A stretch of DNA of 64,000 bases, taken from NCBI RefSeq assembly GCF_003060865.1, contig NZ_CP028918.1:3212001-3276000 (forward strand), given 5' to 3'. The notes beneath the pieces were generated by a model. The model was not told the DNA's origin, did no database searches, and worked only from the letters and a program-made list of their open reading frames with translations. Shown here piece by piece: positions 10,647 to 20,987 of this stretch. The position numbers were made by a program, and so were the translations under genes. The first letter of the stretch is position 1; the number at the start of each line of letters is the position of its first letter. Origin of the DNA: Gemmobacter aquarius. Its GTDB lineage: Bacteria > Pseudomonadota > Alphaproteobacteria > Rhodobacterales > Rhodobacteraceae.

Positions 10647-10859
10647 AATGTCTGGACCATGTTGGAATGCCGGCAGCAAATGCCTGCAAGCGGGCAAAGT
10701 CAACGTGTTCGAGGCAATGGCGCCAATCCATCGCAAAACAGCGGCGCAAGGCTTCCGGCAGGGCGGGCTGTGCGCGATCCATACCGTTCCGCAACTTCGA
10801 AAAGTTGCGCCCGACCCAAGACCCGCGCTACCCTTGCCTGCCCGAATAAAAGGCCCCCG

Positions 10860-11333
10860 ATGCCCCGCGATCCCATCCAAGACGCCACGCCCGACGCCAT
10901 AGCCCTCGCACGGGCGCTCCTCGCGCAACCCCACGCCGCCCTCGCCGTGACCGATGCCGATGGCACCCCCGCCATTAGCCGCATCGCCTTTGGCACCTCG
11001 CCCGCAGGACCGCTTACCCTGATCTCGAACCTCGCCCCGCATTTCGCGGCGCTTGCCGCCAACCCCGCCTGCGCCCTTCTGCTCGGTGAACCGGGGCCAA
11101 AGGGCGACCCGCTCACCCACCCGCGCCTGATGCTGAAAGCGGCCGCAACCTTCATCGCCGCAGCCGACCCCGCCCGCCCCGCCCTGCGCGACCACTGGCT
11201 CGCCACCCACCCAAAGGCCAAACTCTACATCGACTTCGCCGATTTCGCCTTTGTCCGCTTCACCCTCGTCTCGGCCTTCCTGAACGCAGGCTTCGGCAAG
11301 GCCCACCGCCTCGACCCCGAAACCCTGCTCTGA
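10860..11333 (+). CDS. pyridoxamine 5'-phosphate oxidase-fold protein (HugZ-like)
   Basis: The 157-residue protein matches the FMN-binding split-barrel group related to pyridoxamine phosphate oxidase and the haem-utilisation protein HugZ. Readable elements are ARALLAQPHAALAVTDADGTP, then SRIAFGTSPAGPLTLISNLAPH, a cofactor-strand type segment, and LYIDFADFAFVRFTLVSAFLNAGFGKAHRL at the end. Short proteins of this kind may bind flavin or haem, and the substrate is not predictable. The ATG at 10860 begins where the homology begins; the open frame to the left is the antisense of the SulP gene. It is monocistronic, convergent with the beta-helix gene. Confidence 0.82.
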   Translation: MPRDPIQDATPDAIALARALLAQPHAALAVTDADGTPAISRIAFGTSPAGPLTLISNLAPHFAALAANPACALLLGEPGPKGDPLTHPRLMLKAAATFIAAADPARPALRDHWLATHPKAKLYIDFADFAFVRFTLVSAFLNAGFGKAHRLDPETLL

Positions 11334-11353
11334 CCCCCGCCCTGCTTCTCCTT

Positions 11354-11375
11354 GGCTCAAATATCCTGCAGGGGG
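11354..11375. repeat. dispersed intergenic repeat, family B copy
   Basis: This copy reads GGCTCAAATATCCTGCAGGGG and matches the CAAATATCCTnAGGGG core found at 14011, 18375, 38864, 39014 and 44900. It lies 20 nt after a plus-strand stop codon. Confidence 0.55.
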
Positions 11376-11472
11376 GGGCGCGGGAACCGCGACGGGGGCG
11401 GCAAACGCCCCCCTCTGCGAGCCGAAGGCGAGTAAATGCAGCGCGCGGCCCCTTGGCCGCGCTCCGTTTGGC

Positions 11473-11499
11473 AAAAAGGGCGGCCCCGCAGGACCGCCC
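11473..11499 (-). terminator. intrinsic terminator of the beta-helix gene
   Basis: Read on the minus strand, GGGCGGTCC-TGCG-GGGCCGCCC forms a 9-bp stem with one G-U pair and a 4-nt loop, followed directly by TTTTT. It starts 19 nt past the stop of the minus-strand gene. Confidence 0.75.
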
Positions 11500-11517
11500 C
11501 GAAACCCGGCAAAACCC

Positions 11518-13809
11518 TCAGGTGGGGTTGTCGCAGCGGATGGTCACATTCACCTTGCCCCGCACCGCGACAGGCCAGCGCAAATGCACCTGCGTATTCG
11601 CGGCCCCCTGCTCGGTCAGCGTAAAGGGCATCGCATATTGCGCCACGTTCGACGCATTGGTCACAGCCCCTTCGGCCACGATTCCCGTGACATTCCGCGC
11701 CCGCCCGCCAAAGGGAAAGAACCCCCCGCCCTCGACAACCCAGGTATCCGCCGCCGTGGTCTGGGTATGTTCGATTTCCAGCGGCGACATGGTAATCTGC
11801 GCCACACCGTTATAGGCATTGGCCTCGAACACGATGTTGCGATACCGCCCGGTATCGAGCGACGCAAAGGTTGTATCCATCCGGTCCACACGGTCGATCC
11901 CGCCATTCACCGTGCGGAACGCATTGTCGGTTATGGTCAGCCCGTTGATGAAATGCCCCGCCCCGCGCGGCGTGACCACCAGCCAGCGGAACGACGCCGC
12001 CACATCGTTCACCGTAAAGATGTTGCCGCTGATCGTCAGCCCGCCGAAAGAAAAGCCCGAAGACACCAGCGCAGGCACCGCTTCATGCTCGTTCGACCAT
12101 TCGATGAAGCAATTGTCGACGTAATTGCCGCTGAACAGCGTCTTGACGTTGGGCGAGGTCAGCACCACCCCCGCCCGCCGCGTGCCGTCGGTCTGGTCGT
12201 CGCCCTGGAAGAAGTGGTTGCCGATGAACATGTGCCCCGCCCCCGCCATTACGGCAAAGGTGGCAAAGCGCACCACGCGGTTGTCGCGTATCTTGGTGTC
12301 GTTGGCATTCACGTTCATCGCAATCGTGGTGCGGTTCTGCGCGGGCAAGGGCTGCTCGTTCGACAGGAACTGGCAGGTGTCGACCATCATCCCCTGACAT
12401 CCCGACCCGATCGAGGTGATCCCGCGGTCCTTGGGCCGGTTGAACACCGCATTCTCGATCCGGTTCGCCAGCCCCACCATCGGCAGCATCAGGCACGAGG
12501 CCTCGCCATTGCCGTTGAACTCGATCTCGCGGATTTCAAAGCGCGTCAGGTTCTGGAACCCGCTGAAGTCGAGCAGGTAGCGATAGCGTTCAAAGGTGAA
12601 CGTCCGCGTGCCAGCGGCGGCAAAAAGCGGCTGGCTCAACTCCAGCGTCCCCGCCCCCACGTTCCTGCCCGAAACGTAAACCTCGCGCCCCACGCCCGTG
12701 CCGCTGACCCGCGCACCGACCGGAATATTGGCCACATTCTGCACCCCCGTCAGCCGCGTGGGCGCCGTGACGGCATAGGTCGCGACCGATGTCGACACCG
12801 CCGTATCCCAGGCCGCCCCCGCCACGGCGTTCAACTGCCCGTTCATCAGCACGCGCCGCTGCGTCAGGCTGGTCAGCCCCGCGATGGCCGCCACATCCAG
12901 CGGCTCGACCAGATCGACGCGCCGCCCCGACAGATCCAGCGTCACATGGTCCGAGAAATAGAACAGCGCCTGCAACGCCTTCCTGAACCCCGCAAGCTCC
13001 GACCCGAAGGCCGCCGCATAGGTGTCGAGATCGTAATTCCGCGTGCAGATCAGCCGCGAAGCGGCAGGCATCACCAACCGGCCCTGAAAGCGCACCGCGT
13101 TGTTGAAGGTCAGGTTGCCCGCAATCGCGTAATTGCCCTCCGACACCATCACCGACCGCCCGTTCGCCGCCGCATCCGCCGCCGCGAAAGCCGCCGTGTC
13201 GTCGGTCACCCCGTCGCCCCGCGCGCCGTAATCGCGCACATCGACCCAGTCGAGCAGATTACGCAGGAAAACCTCGGTCACATCCTCGACCACGATATCA
13301 TCGATCCGCACCACTCCGCCCGAAGGCCCGGTCAGATCAATCCCGAAATGGCCGAATGCCGGGGCCGTGCCCCAGACCATGTCCACCCCGCCCCGGTTAC
13401 CCGACCCGATGATCGCCTGCACCGTCACCACCGAGCCATAGGCGGTCAGCGCCACCGAAGGCCCGACCTGCACAGCACTTGTCACGTTGGTCCCGTTCGC
13501 GGCTTCGGCAAAACCGGCGATGCGGACCTGCGGAAAGTTTCCTGCCACGCATTTCACCCGCGCAGTCACCCGCAGATACATGCCGGGCAGAAAGGGAATG
13601 CGCTGGAACGAGCGCAGCTTCTGCGTCGTCGTGGTCTTTTGCAGTTCCAGACAGCCGCCGAAATCCTGATCGGCGGGCACGAAAGCCGCGTTGGGCTGTG
13701 CAGCCCAACTGCCCTGCCCCGGCATCCCCTCCTCACGCGACCAAAGGTTCAAGCCCGCTGCAAACGCAGGCGGCATCAAGACCAGCCCGTCGGTAATCGC
13801 CTTGTTCAT
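11518..13809 (-). CDS. right-handed beta-helix (pectate-lyase superfamily) protein
   Basis: This 763-residue protein belongs to a family conserved in Rhodobacteraceae that starts MNKAITDGLVLMPP. The N-terminal ~180 residues look like a beta-sandwich or attachment domain. The pectate-lyase-3 signature VRDYGARGDGVTDD follows near residue 190, and then a long series of beta-helix coils (GNHFFQ, FSGNYVDNC, ISGNIFTVND, ITDNAFRTVNG) to the end. There is no signal peptide, which fits a particle-borne spike or fibre more than a secreted enzyme. R. capsulatus gene transfer agents carry head-spike proteins encoded away from the main cluster, and a similar role here is possible but inferred. It has its own terminator, and no phage genes are nearby. 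Confidence 0.85.
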   Translation of the reverse strand: MNKAITDGLVLMPPAFAAGLNLWSREEGMPGQGSWAAQPNAAFVPADQDFGGCLELQKTTTTQKLRSFQRIPFLPGMYLRVTARVKCVAGNFPQVRIAGFAEAANGTNVTSAVQVGPSVALTAYGSVVTVQAIIGSGNRGGVDMVWGTAPAFGHFGIDLTGPSGGVVRIDDIVVEDVTEVFLRNLLDWVDVRDYGARGDGVTDDTAAFAAADAAANGRSVMVSEGNYAIAGNLTFNNAVRFQGRLVMPAASRLICTRNYDLDTYAAAFGSELAGFRKALQALFYFSDHVTLDLSGRRVDLVEPLDVAAIAGLTSLTQRRVLMNGQLNAVAGAAWDTAVSTSVATYAVTAPTRLTGVQNVANIPVGARVSGTGVGREVYVSGRNVGAGTLELSQPLFAAAGTRTFTFERYRYLLDFSGFQNLTRFEIREIEFNGNGEASCLMLPMVGLANRIENAVFNRPKDRGITSIGSGCQGMMVDTCQFLSNEQPLPAQNRTTIAMNVNANDTKIRDNRVVRFATFAVMAGAGHMFIGNHFFQGDDQTDGTRRAGVVLTSPNVKTLFSGNYVDNCFIEWSNEHEAVPALVSSGFSFGGLTISGNIFTVNDVAASFRWLVVTPRGAGHFINGLTITDNAFRTVNGGIDRVDRMDTTFASLDTGRYRNIVFEANAYNGVAQITMSPLEIEHTQTTAADTWVVEGGGFFPFGGRARNVTGIVAEGAVTNASNVAQYAMPFTLTEQGAANTQVHLRWPVAVRGKVNVTIRCDNPT

Positions 13810-13901
13810 CCCGTCACCCTCGCCCGTTGCGTCAGGGCAAAGGAAGTATCAAGCAGGGGTTAACCCGCCCCGAACCCACCGCACGCTGCGCCCGCGCCCA
13901 C

Positions 13902-13920
13902 GATTTTTCTGCGAAAAATC
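13902..13920. repeat. 19-bp palindrome, copy 1
   Basis: The sequence is GATTTTTC-TGC-GAAAAATC, a perfect 8-bp inverted repeat around a 3-nt centre. The same structure occurs at 14081, 39080 and 58289. Confidence 0.75.
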
Positions 13921-13944
13921 AGGCGCAGCGCCCAAGTCTGCGCG

Positions 13945-13976
13945 CCAGAAGATAGGGGGGCCAGAAGATAGGGGGG
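13945..13976. repeat. perfect 16-bp tandem duplication
   Basis: The unit CCAGAAGATAGGGGGG is present twice head to tail. It ends in a G6 tract, which makes copy-number slippage plausible. Confidence 0.8.
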
Positions 13977-14010
13977 CCAGCCCCCTTCGGCCTATGGCCT
14001 CATCCCCCCG

Positions 14011-14033
14011 GGATATTTGGACCAGCGTGAAAG
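14011..14033. repeat. dispersed intergenic repeat, family B copy
   Basis: GGATATTTGG then ACCAGCGTGAAAG is the reverse orientation of the copy at 18375 (CTTTCACGCTGG then CTCAAATATCC). Confidence 0.6.
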
Positions 14034-14080
14034 ACGTAAGCAAACCGACGAAACCGGCAACAACGCGAGCAGGTTCGCGG

Positions 14081-14099
14081 GAATTTTCGCAGAAAATTC
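14081..14099. repeat. 19-bp palindrome, copy 2
   Basis: GAATTTTC-GCA-GAAAATTC is a perfect 8-bp inverted repeat. It lies 5 nt beyond the stop of the DUF4864 gene, where it could act as an mRNA 3' hairpin. Confidence 0.75.
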
Positions 14100-14104
14100 G
14101 TGGC

Positions 14105-14518
14105 TCAGGCCCCGACCCCCGGTTCGGGCAGCAGTTGGACGGCGTTGATCTGCCAGCCATCGGGCGTGTCAATCATCTGGTATTCCAGCATATGCGTCCG
14201 CCCGCCCTGATCGGTGATCATCACCTTCTGCCACAGCCGCCCCGCCACATCGCGCGACCCGAGCATCTTCACCTCGCCCGGCCGGTGCACCATCGGATAA
14301 CCTTGGGTCACCATCGCGCCAAAAGCCTGCGGCGTCATGAAAATGCCCTTGATCGTGGGCGAGGCATAGGTGAAGGCCCGCTCGAAATCATCCGCCTTGA
14401 AGGCGTCGAGCTGGTTCAGGATCGTCTGCTGCATCGGGCTTTCCTGCGCCGCCGCAGGCAGCATCAGGCCGAAGACAGCGCAGACCAGAAAGGCAAGTCG
14501 CAAGGCAAGGGTTCGCAT
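14105..14518 (-). CDS. DUF4864 exported protein
   Basis: The 137-residue product has a clear Sec signal peptide: basic start MRTLALR, hydrophobic core LAFLVCAVFGLML, and a probable cleavage after PAAAQ/AAAQE. The rest matches DUF4864 (QQTILNQLDAFKADDFERAFTYASPTIKGIF, then GWQINAVQLLPEPGVGA), an NTF2-like fold found in alphaproteobacteria. Function is unknown and the protein should be periplasmic. It is transcribed alone; the lysK terminator and gene follow to the right. A GGAG lies about 6 nt before the ATG. Confidence 0.85.
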   Translation of the reverse strand: MRTLALRLAFLVCAVFGLMLPAAAQESPMQQTILNQLDAFKADDFERAFTYASPTIKGIFMTPQAFGAMVTQGYPMVHRPGEVKMLGSRDVAGRLWQKVMITDQGGRTHMLEYQMIDTPDGWQINAVQLLPEPGVGA

Positions 14519-14558
14519 CGGCTGGCTCCTTTCGCGAAACGCATCACGAAAAGCCTAG

Positions 14559-14578
14559 ACCGGGGTTGCCCCCGGTCA
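14559..14578 (-). terminator. hairpin downstream of lysK
   Basis: GACCGGGG-TTGC-CCCCGGTC is a perfect 8-bp stem with a 4-nt loop. On the minus strand it is followed by TAGGCTTTT. It lies 26 nt past the lysK stop codon. Confidence 0.6.
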
Positions 14579-14604
14579 ATGCATCCTGCCGATATATGGC
14601 CGGA

Positions 14605-16185
14605 TCAGGCCACCAATTCGCCGCGCAAGGCCCGATCCATCAGCGCAACCGTCTCGTCCACGCCGTAAAGCGCCACGAACCCGCCGAAACGAGGCCCGTC
14701 CGATGCACCCAGCAGAACTTCGTAAAGCGCCTTGAACCAGTCGCGCAGCGGCTCGAACCCGTGCTCCTTGCCCACCGCAAAGACCATCGACTGCAAGGCC
14801 TCGTCGTCCAAGCCCCCGTCCCACGCCGCCAGCCGCGCGCGCAGGTCATCCATCGCCGCCCGCTCCATATCGGTCGGCAGGCGGAACGTCCGCGTAGGCG
14901 CGATCTTGTCGGCGAAATAACGCACCGCAAAGCCCGCCGCCGCGTCGAGGTCGGGGTTGCCCTCGGGCGAGGCATCGGGCGCATAGCGCCGGATAAAGCC
15001 CCACAGCCCCTTGGCATCCTTGGCCCCCGCCACAGACGCCAGATTGAGCAGCATCGAGAACGGCACCACCATCTTCGACGCGGGCGGGTTGCCACCGTGG
15101 ATATGCCAGACCGGGTTGTTGACCTGCGCGTCGACATCCTGCGCCCCGTAAGCCCGCAATTGCTGGTGATATTCGTCCACCGCCCGCGGGATCACGTCGA
15201 AATGCATCCGCTTCGCCGTCTTGGGCTTTTGATACATGAAATACGACAGGCTTTCGGTCGCGGCATAGGTCAGCCATTCGTCGATGGTCAGCCCGTTGCC
15301 CTTGGACTTGCTGATCTTCTGCCCCTGATCGTCCAGGAACAGCTCATAAGTCATGTGGTTCGGCTTGCGCCCGCCCAGCACTTCGCAAATCCCGTCATAG
15401 ATCGGGGTGTTGGTGGAATGGTCCTTGCCATACATCTCGAAGTCGACACCCAGCGCCGCCCAGCGCGCGCCGAAATCGGGCTTCCATTGCAGCTTCACAT
15501 TGCCGCCCGTGACCGGCAACGTCCATTCGCGGCCATCCTCGTCGTCAAAGGTGATCGTGCCATCCTTGGCGTTCACCTCTTTCATCGGCACGTAAAGCAC
15601 ACGCCCAGTCACCGGATGAATCGGCAGAAAGGCAGAATAGGTCTTCTGCCGCTCGTCCCGCAACGACGCCAACATGATCGCCATGATCGCGTCATAGCGT
15701 TCGGCGGCCAGCCGCAACGTATCGTCGAACTGTCCCGATTTGTAAAACTCGGTCGCGGAAATGAATTCATATGCGAACCCGAAAGTGTCGAGGAAACGCC
15801 GCAGCATGGCGTTGTTATGCGCGCCGAAACTGTCATACTCGCCATAAGGGTCCGGCACGCTGGTCAGCGGCTTTTGCATATGCTGGCGCAACATGTCCTG
15901 CTGCGGCACGTTTTCGGGCACCTTGCGCATTCCGTCCACATCGTCGGAAAAGCAGATCAGCCGCGTCGGGATGTCGCTGACAATCTCGAAGGCGCGGCGG
16001 ATCATTGTCGTGCGCGCCACCTCGCCAAAGGTTCCGATATGCGGCAGGCCTGACGGGCCATAGCCGGTTTCGAACAGCACATATCCCTTTTCCGGCGCCT
16101 TCTTCTCGTAGCGTTTCAGGATGGCGCGGGCCTCTTCAAAGGGCCAGGCTTTCGATTTCATCGCAGCATCGCGCAAAGCAGACAT
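14605..16185 (-). CDS. lysS: lysyl-tRNA synthetase, class I
   Basis: The 526-residue enzyme charges tRNA-Lys and is of the class I type (LysK), the form used by most alphaproteobacteria. The HIGH-like motif [10 protein letters not shown] lies near residue 50 and the KMSKS-like KISKSKG near 291. I start at the ATG at 16183-16185 ([16 protein letters not shown]), which matches the usual N-terminus; another ATG is 9 nt upstream, and the frame to 16269 is unsupported. The gene stands alone: a terminator follows it, and it diverges from the TerB-like gene. Confidence 0.95.
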   Translation of the reverse strand: MSALRDAAMKSKAWPFEEARAILKRYEKKAPEKGYVLFETGYGPSGLPHIGTFGEVARTTMIRRAFEIVSDIPTRLICFSDDVDGMRKVPENVPQQDMLRQHMQKPLTSVPDPYGEYDSFGAHNNAMLRRFLDTFGFAYEFISATEFYKSGQFDDTLRLAAERYDAIMAIMLASLRDERQKTYSAFLPIHPVTGRVLYVPMKEVNAKDGTITFDDEDGREWTLPVTGGNVKLQWKPDFGARWAALGVDFEMYGKDHSTNTPIYDGICEVLGGRKPNHMTYELFLDDQGQKISKSKGNGLTIDEWLTYAATESLSYFMYQKPKTAKRMHFDVIPRAVDEYHQQLRAYGAQDVDAQVNNPVWHIHGGNPPASKMVVPFSMLLNLASVAGAKDAKGLWGFIRRYAPDASPEGNPDLDAAAGFAVRYFADKIAPTRTFRLPTDMERAAMDDLRARLAAWDGGLDDEALQSMVFAVGKEHGFEPLRDWFKALYEVLLGASDGPRFGGFVALYGVDETVALMDRALRGELVA

Positions 16186-16304
16186 CGCGGGCATCCCATT
16201 CCGGTCCAAAGGCCCCGTGCCCTTGGCAAAACATCGCGTCCGTCTATTGCCGCCCCCGCTCCGCGTCAATAATCTAAGGGCTTACCCATAAGGAATCCGT
16301 ACCC

Positions 16305-16724
16305 GTGTCCGAATCGTCGCCCATGTCGCCCCAAGACGCCCTGATCGCCGTGATGGTCGCCTGCTCGGCCTCGGACGAGAACATGCGCACCGCCGAACTC
16401 GTCGCCATCCAGCGCATGGTCAACCACATGCCGGTTTTCGCAGGCTACGACCTCGACCGCATCCGCCGCATCAGCCAGATCGTCTTCGACCTGTTCGAGG
16501 AAGAAGACGGCCTCGACGCCCTCTTCGGCCTGATCCGCGATGCCCTGCCCGAACGCCTGAACGAGACCGCCTATGCGCTCGCCTGCGACGTGGTCACCGC
16601 CGATGGCAAGCACAACGAGGTCGAACTTCGCATGCTCGAAGAGGTGCGCGAGGAACTGAGCATCGACCGCCTGCACGCCGCAGCCATCGAATGGGGCGCC
16701 CGCGTGCGGCACATGACCCCCTGA
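16305..16724 (+). CDS. TerB-like tellurite resistance family protein
   Basis: The 139-residue all-helical protein matches the TerB/DUF533-like fold: SPQDALIAVMVACSASDENMRTAELVAIQRMV, then ALACDVVTADGKHNEVELRMLEEVREEL. The two acidic DGK/DEN-type repeats are typical metal-binding loops of this fold. Isolated TerB proteins like this are common in Rhodobacteraceae and do not imply tellurite resistance. The start is GTG at 16305 with AAGGA about 10 nt upstream. A GC-rich hairpin element follows the stop immediately. Confidence 0.85.
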   Translation: MSESSPMSPQDALIAVMVACSASDENMRTAELVAIQRMVNHMPVFAGYDLDRIRRISQIVFDLFEEEDGLDALFGLIRDALPERLNETAYALACDVVTADGKHNEVELRMLEEVREELSIDRLHAAAIEWGARVRHMTP

Positions 16725-16760
16725 CCCCCACCCCGGCCCTCTCCCACGGGGGGAGGGAGG
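16723..16760. repeat. post-stop GC hairpin element, copy 1
   Basis: CCCACCCCGGCCCTC runs into a CCC...GGGGGGAGGG inverted repeat directly after a stop codon. A near-identical block follows the stop codon of the fadB-like gene at 63853. Confidence 0.65.
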
Positions 16761-16804
16761 CACCCTTTCCGCCAAGGTCAGCAGCGCCGGACGCGTCGAA
16801 AGAT

Positions 16805-16829
16805 GAGTATTTAGGCAAAGGTGAAGGGG
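16805..16829. repeat. dispersed intergenic repeat, family A copy
   Basis: GAGTATTTAGG followed by CAAAGGTGAAGGGG lies between the convergent TerB-like and dacB genes. See the copies at 34097, 58585 and 63937. Confidence 0.6.
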
Positions 16830-16844
16830 CAAGGGCAGCGCCCT

Positions 16845-18308
16845 TCAGACATAAAGCCCCGCCCAGCGGTTCACCAACTGCCCCTGCAACCGCCGCGCCT
16901 TCTTGAGCCAGGTCTTGCCGCCTGCAGGCTGCTCGCGCTCGTCCCGCGACAGAGCATCGCGGCGCGTGGTATCGGCGCAATAGATCGCGAAGGCCATCTC
17001 GCGCCCCTTCGGCGGCTGGATATACCCCACCAGCCCCGACACGAAATTCAGCGTCCCCGTCTTGCCGATCACCCTGACGGAACTGTCGATCTTCGCCCCG
17101 TCCTCGCCCTTCATCCCCAGATCGCGCAGCACCGTCTTCAATGGCCCGCCCATCGGCGTGCCCTGCGCCGCCACCAGCGCCCGCACCATCTCGACCGGGG
17201 CAACCCGCGACGCCGCCCCCAGACCCGAATGGTCCACGAACCGCGCCTGCATCCCGAATCGCATCCGAGCCCAATCCGACATCGCCCCGCCCGAGTCCGC
17301 AAGGCCCCCCGCACCGCTCGCAGACAACCCCATCACCTCGGCCGTCAGGTTGGTCGACCAGCGCAACATCCGCCTCAGCACGTCGGGCAAGGGGTCACCC
17401 ACCACTTGCGCCAGCACCATGCCGCCCGTTACCGTCCCTGCTTCCACAGGCTCGGGCAAGCGCAGCCCCTGCGCGGCGCAAAGCGTCTGGAACACCTCGC
17501 CTGCGTAAAGTGCCGGGTTCCGCACCGGCAGCCAGCGGCTTCCACCCTTGCCCAGCGCCCCGCGCGACACGGTCCAATCCTCGGCCCCGCCCCGCGCCTT
17601 ATAGGTAAAGAGCGGCCCCTCGCGGTCCACCACCTTCATCCGCGCCATGCGAACCAAGGGCACGAAGCGTTCGCCCCGCGCATCCATCTGCACCGCATAA
17701 CCGCCGCCATCCCGCTTCCATTCGAAATTCACGCGGTTGTAGTTCAGGTTCAACCCCGAGATCGCCGGATTATACCCGACATGCTCGGGCTGGTCGGCGG
17801 CGATTTCCTCGATCCATGGCAAGGCCCCGCCCGCCACCAGAAACCGCCCCGTCACGCCGCGCACACCCGCCTGCGCCAGCGCCGCGGCCAGATCACCCAG
17901 ATCGTCGGTATCGAGCTCCGGATCACCCGATCCCGCCAGCACCAGATCGCCCTGCACCACCCCGCCCGAAACGGGACCCAAAGCCACAACCCGCGTGACG
18001 AAACGATGCGCCGTCCCCAACCGCTCCAAAGCGTAAAGCGAGGTGATCACCTTGGCCGTGCTCGCAGGCGGCAAGGGGTCGGTCGCGTGGACCGCCTCGA
18101 GCATCTCGCCCGTCCGCGCGTCGGCCAGACAGAAGCCGACATCCCCGCCCAAGCCCGCCGCCGCGATCAGCGCATCGGCAGATCCAGCCGCAGTGGCAAC
18201 CACTCCATCGCGCACAGGCGGGCGCGGCGACACCAGCAAACCCTCGGCCAGCGCAGGCGATGCCACCCCCGCCAGCAATCCCGCCAGAACCGACCGCCGC
18301 GAAACCAT
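16845..18308 (-). CDS. dacB: D-alanyl-D-alanine carboxypeptidase/endopeptidase (PBP4 type)
   Basis: The 487-residue periplasmic peptidase S13 trims peptidoglycan peptides. It has the three penicillin-binding motifs: SxxK as STAK near residue 84, the STN triad near 315 (RWSTNLTAEVMG) and KTG near 414 (VIGKTGTLNFVSG). The N-terminus SRRSVLAGLLAGVASPALA looks like a twin-arginine-type signal peptide, with cleavage after ALA. Length fits PBP4 (450-490). It is transcribed leftwards, converging on the TerB-like gene. A short hairpin, AAGGGC-AGC-GCCCTT at 16831-16845, starts at its stop codon. Confidence 0.94.
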   Translation of the reverse strand: MVSRRSVLAGLLAGVASPALAEGLLVSPRPPVRDGVVATAAGSADALIAAAGLGGDVGFCLADARTGEMLEAVHATDPLPPASTAKVITSLYALERLGTAHRFVTRVVALGPVSGGVVQGDLVLAGSGDPELDTDDLGDLAAALAQAGVRGVTGRFLVAGGALPWIEEIAADQPEHVGYNPAISGLNLNYNRVNFEWKRDGGGYAVQMDARGERFVPLVRMARMKVVDREGPLFTYKARGGAEDWTVSRGALGKGGSRWLPVRNPALYAGEVFQTLCAAQGLRLPEPVEAGTVTGGMVLAQVVGDPLPDVLRRMLRWSTNLTAEVMGLSASGAGGLADSGGAMSDWARMRFGMQARFVDHSGLGAASRVAPVEMVRALVAAQGTPMGGPLKTVLRDLGMKGEDGAKIDSSVRVIGKTGTLNFVSGLVGYIQPPKGREMAFAIYCADTTRRDALSRDEREQPAGGKTWLKKARRLQGQLVNRWAGLYV

Positions 18309-18374
18309 ACCCGCATCTCCCGAAAACCATACCCGAGGCTAACGGCACACCTCCGCTCCGCGCAACCCCGCACC

Positions 18375-18405
18375 CTTTCACGCTGGCTCAAATATCCTCA
18401 GGGGG
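18375..18405. repeat. dispersed intergenic repeat, family B copy
   Basis: CTTTCACGCTGG then CTCAAATATCC and CTCAGGGGG lies between nadD and dacB, both minus strand. A GGGGGCGGAACGCCCCCT hairpin follows at about 18425-18441. Confidence 0.6.
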
Positions 18406-18506
18406 TGAGGCGCTTTGCGCCGAGGGGGCGGAACGCCCCCTGAACCCGCCGCGCCAAAGCGCGGCTCATGGCTTGCCCGCTCTTGCGGGCTCGATTTGAC
18501 AAGCGG

Positions 18507-19103
18507 CTAACGCCGCCAGTCGCCCCGCGCCCGGATCTCGCTCGACGATGACCCGTCCATCGGCAGGTTCACGAAACACCAGACCGGCGCGCCGCGCATC
18601 CGCAACACCTCGCCCCGCCCGACCCGCTCGCCGCTGAACACCCGCGCCGCCACGCTGTTGCGCGCGCGCACGCCCCAACCGGGCCGCGCCAGCACCCCCA
18701 CCGGCACGCGCCGCAAAATCTCTTGCCACCGCTCCCAGCGATGGAATTGCCCGAGGTTATCCGCACCCATCAGCCAGACAAACCGCACCCCCGGATACAA
18801 CGCCTGCAACCGCGCCACCGTATCCGCCGTCCGCACCGTGCCAAGCCGCGCTTCCAGATCCGTCACCACCACCCGCGGGTCGCGCATCACCGCCCGCGCC
18901 CGCGCCATGCGGTCCGCCAACGGCGCAGGCCCGTGTTCCTTAAGCGGATTGCCGGGCGACACCAGCCACCACACGCGGTCCAGCCCCATCCGTTTCAACG
19001 CCTCGCGCGTGATGTGCACATGCCCGCGATGCGCCGGATCGAACGACCCGCCGAGCAATCCGATCACCATCCCCTTCGCGGCTACCGGAAACCCTGCCCG
19101 CAC
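18507..19103 (-). CDS. nadD: nicotinate-nucleotide adenylyltransferase
   Basis: NadD joins nicotinate mononucleotide and ATP to deamido-NAD in NAD synthesis. The 198-residue protein shows the nucleotidyltransferase signature [14 protein letters not shown] near residue 18, [11 protein letters not shown], the MGADNL segment and SSSEIRARG near the C-terminus. The start is a GTG at 19101-19103 with GGGGAG about 8 nt upstream; it gives the MRAGFP...[10 protein letters not shown]-terminus seen in relatives. An internal ATG at codon 12 is the alternative. It is divergent from ettA. Confidence 0.95.
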   Translation of the reverse strand: MRAGFPVAAKGMVIGLLGGSFDPAHRGHVHITREALKRMGLDRVWWLVSPGNPLKEHGPAPLADRMARARAVMRDPRVVVTDLEARLGTVRTADTVARLQALYPGVRFVWLMGADNLGQFHRWERWQEILRRVPVGVLARPGWGVRARNSVAARVFSGERVGRGEVLRMRGAPVWCFVNLPMDGSSSSEIRARGDWRR

Positions 19104-19148
19104 GCGCCCACTCCCCGCCTAGAACGGCAAAACCCGAACCACCCCACG

Positions 19149-19177
19149 TTGCCCTTGTCCAGCATTATCGCTACATA
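19149..19177 (+). promoter_or_regulatory. candidate ettA promoter
   Basis: TTGCCC (19149-19154) and TACATA (19172-19177) are separated by 17 bp, about 35 nt before the ettA start codon. The match is modest. Confidence 0.3.
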
Positions 19178-19211
19178 GCGACCAACCCGAAAAGCGATCA
19201 GGAGCGGCACG

Positions 19212-20867
<1,656 letters not shown>

Positions 20868-20890
20868 GGCCGATCGCCCGCGCAACCGGC

Positions 20891-20920
20891 AAAAGCCCCG
20901 ACCCCGTCGGGGCTTTTGTT
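20891..20920 (+). terminator. intrinsic terminator of ettA
   Basis: AAAAGCCCCGAC-CCC-GTCGGGGCTTTT is a perfect 12-bp stem ending in a TTTTGTT tract. The A-tract on the left could let it work in both directions. Confidence 0.9.
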
Positions 20921-20987
20921 TGCCGCAAGGGCGAATTCGTGATCTGGTGCATCTGTCGCGAACCGCCGACAATAACGAGTAAAATTT

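Larger units (their letters stand above)
13810..14104. other. repeat-rich intergenic region
   Basis: Nearly 300 bp without a gene separate the beta-helix gene from the DUF4864 gene. It holds two copies of a 19-bp palindrome (13902-13920 and 14081-14099), a 16-bp tandem duplication (13945-13976) and a family B repeat (14011-14033). No coding frame is convincing. Confidence 0.7.

Noticed and set aside
9645..10859. Leftward extension of the FMN-binding protein frame
   Set aside because: This is the antisense of the SulP permease; homology begins at the ATG at 10860.
11584..13863. Plus-strand frame of 759 codons opposite the beta-helix gene
   Set aside because: Composition is Arg/His/Pro-rich without domains; the minus strand has a recognised protein and its own terminator.
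13860..14100. Possible CRISPR array or mobile element in a repeat-rich gap
   Set aside because: There are only two tandem units without spacers, and no transposase, terminal repeats or cas genes are present.
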